A DNA stretch of 64,000 nt from Cupriavidus metallidurans CH34 (GTDB lineage Bacteria > Pseudomonadota > Gammaproteobacteria > Burkholderiales > Burkholderiaceae), in assembly GCF_000196015.1 (NCBI RefSeq), contig NC_007974.2, positions 1,178,001 through 1,242,000 of the forward strand, read 5' to 3'. Below, piece by piece: positions 63,024-64,000 of this stretch. The translations under genes were made by a program, and so were the position numbers. How positions within the stretch are numbered: the stretch's first letter is position 1; every line of letters starts with the position of its first letter. The notes under the pieces are model-generated. The model was not told the origin of the DNA. It did not search any database and saw only the letters and a list, made by a program, of their open reading frames with translations.

Positions 63024-63680
63024 ATGTCGATCGATTCGCCCGCCACCGCAGGCCCAGCAAGCCGCAGCGCATCGGACTCGGTGTTCTTCGGGATCATGAA
63101 TGGCCTGGAACTCGGCACGTTTGTGCCTGGCCAGCGGCTGGTGGAAACCGATCTTGTCGAGCAATTCGGCGTGGGGCGGAATTCCGTGCGCGAAGCGCTG
63201 CAGCGGCTGGCTGCGGAGGGCATTGTCGACCTGCCGCGCCATCGCGGCGCGATCATCCGGCGCCTGAGCCTGCAGGAGACACTCGACGTGCTCGATGTGG
63301 CGGAGCGCATGACTGGCCTGCTCGCGCGCGCCGCCACGCGGGGAAGCAGTGACCGGACACTGGCGCAGGCGCTGCGCGCATCGGTGCAGGCGCTCGTGGC
63401 CGCCGAAAAGGCCCACGACGGCGAAGCGTTCTCCACCGCGAGGCGTCATTTCTATCGCACGCTGCTGGATATGGGCGATAACCGCGAATTGCGCCGGCTC
63501 TTTCCCACTATCCAGATGCCGATCGTCCATGCGCAGCATCGGCTGGCGTCATTGCGGCAGATGCGGCTGGATGACTACAAACGTATCGCCACGGCCGTGC
63601 AGGCGGGCGAACCCGACGCCGCCGAAGCTGCTGGCGCCGCGCACGTGCAGAACGTGCGTGGCGCGATCCTGGGTCAGTAG
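63024..63680 (+). CDS. GntR-family regulator, FadR subfamily
   Basis: 218 residues. The HTH (~20-80) reads GLELGTFVPGQRLVETDLVEQFGVGRNSVREALQRLAAEGIVDL. The FCD domain follows, with LDVLDVAERMTGLLARAAT, ARRHFYRTLLDMGDNRELRRLFPTIQ and DDYKRIATAVQAGEPDAAEAAG. It is divergent from the SDR unit, with a palindromic site in between. It probably represses the cluster in the absence of an acidic intermediate. The ATG at 63024 fits the family; earlier codons are not conserved. Confidence 0.9.
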   Translation: MSIDSPATAGPASRSASDSVFFGIMNGLELGTFVPGQRLVETDLVEQFGVGRNSVREALQRLAAEGIVDLPRHRGAIIRRLSLQETLDVLDVAERMTGLLARAATRGSSDRTLAQALRASVQALVAAEKAHDGEAFSTARRHFYRTLLDMGDNRELRRLFPTIQMPIVHAQHRLASLRQMRLDDYKRIATAVQAGEPDAAEAAGAAHVQNVRGAILGQ

Positions 63681-63856
63681 CACTGGCGGCTCCGGACGAT
63701 TCGCCGAATGAAGAAGTCGCAGATCGACCGACTGGACTGGGACCGCAGATCACGCCGTCGGTGGCGGTGAACTCAGCCCGCCGGCGAAGGGGTTGCGTGA
63801 CAGGGCTACGCTAGAATCGAATCCCGCCCCCTGCCTCACCGCCAGCCTCGATCCAT

Positions 63857-64000
63857 ATGCCTTCCGAAAGCTCGCCCGCAGATCGTGCATTGGCCCATGT
63901 CGCCGGGCAATGCGGCGGCAGTCCCATCGATCCGACCTGGCGGGTCACGCTGAATTTCCATCCGGACCGGATGTTTGAGGGGCGACCGCTGCTGGCGGCA
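63857..64000 (+). CDS. DUF3626 protein, N-terminal part only
   Basis: 48 codons are visible before the right edge. The sequence SPIDPTWRVTLNFHPDRMFE near residues 22-41 matches the opening of DUF3626 proteins, a bacterial family of unknown function. The start ATG at 63857 is the first in frame and has no strong Shine-Dalgarno. Everything downstream is outside the window. Confidence 0.65.
   Translation, partial: MPSESSPADRALAHVAGQCGGSPIDPTWRVTLNFHPDRMFEGRPLLAA

Noticed and set aside
1..64000. CRISPR array or phage genes
   Set aside because: No regularly spaced direct repeats and no structural or integrase genes of a prophage were seen; the only complete mobile element is the Tn21-type transposon.

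Overview
The window is high-GC chromosomal DNA of a betaproteobacterium, most likely Cupriavidus. The signs are Bug/TctC-type receptors, acyl-CoA dehydrogenase clusters, a czc heavy-metal efflux remnant beside a His-rich P-type ATPase, and typical Burkholderiales codon use. From memory only, the zntA–czcI–czcC–czcB' arrangement cut by a Tn21-type transposon resembles the zntA–czc2 locus of Cupriavidus metallidurans; this could not be checked.

Left part (1-10 kb): a truncated DUF1254 lipoprotein, tRNA-Arg(ACG), a secreted protein ending in an autotransporter-barrel-like tail, and tRNA-Leu(CAG) with a nearby duplicate of its 3' end and terminator. Then comes a leftward pyrimidine operon (8585 to 3175): a GTP-cyclohydrolase-II-like URC1 protein, a DUF1688 URC4 protein, uracil phosphoribosyltransferase, a RutR-like regulator and cytosine deaminase. 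A near-perfect RutR-type operator lies just upstream. An O-acyltransferase follows.

Middle part (10.5-27.5 kb): a rightward operon of two acyl-CoA dehydrogenases and a complete Dpp/Opp-type ABC importer, with a short SD-led ORF coupled to the first permease; a tandem-TetR regulator divergent from a FadJ-like bifunctional enzyme; an amino-acid-type binding protein; a small repeat protein; ilvD; and a secreted hypothetical protein.

Envelope and metal part (27.8-46.4 kb): the L-Ara4N lipid A operon arnT-arnE-arnB-arnC-arnA(formyltransferase)-arnA(dehydrogenase)-arnD, with ArnA split into two genes. Next come zntA with a MerR-type 19-bp-spacer promoter, and divergent czcI, czcC and czcB. czcB is cut after about 102 codons by a 6.76-kb Tn21-subfamily transposon (tnpA, tnpR, then SulP permease, UspA and DksA/TraR cargo). 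The DNA beyond the transposon is not czcB, and the 5 bp outside the two ends are inverted complements, so a transposition-driven inversion probably occurred here.

Right part (46.4-64 kb): a GntR regulator, a lone fimbrial-like protein, a small lipoprotein, an orphan EvgS/BvgS-like hybrid kinase, metY with a possibly structured leader, a copper TonB receptor with a DUF2946 protein, and a catabolic cluster. The cluster has a Bug receptor and split AtuA on the + strand, and SDR, acyl-CoA dehydrogenase and IclR on the - strand, bordered by a second GntR regulator. A DUF3626 gene runs off the right edge.
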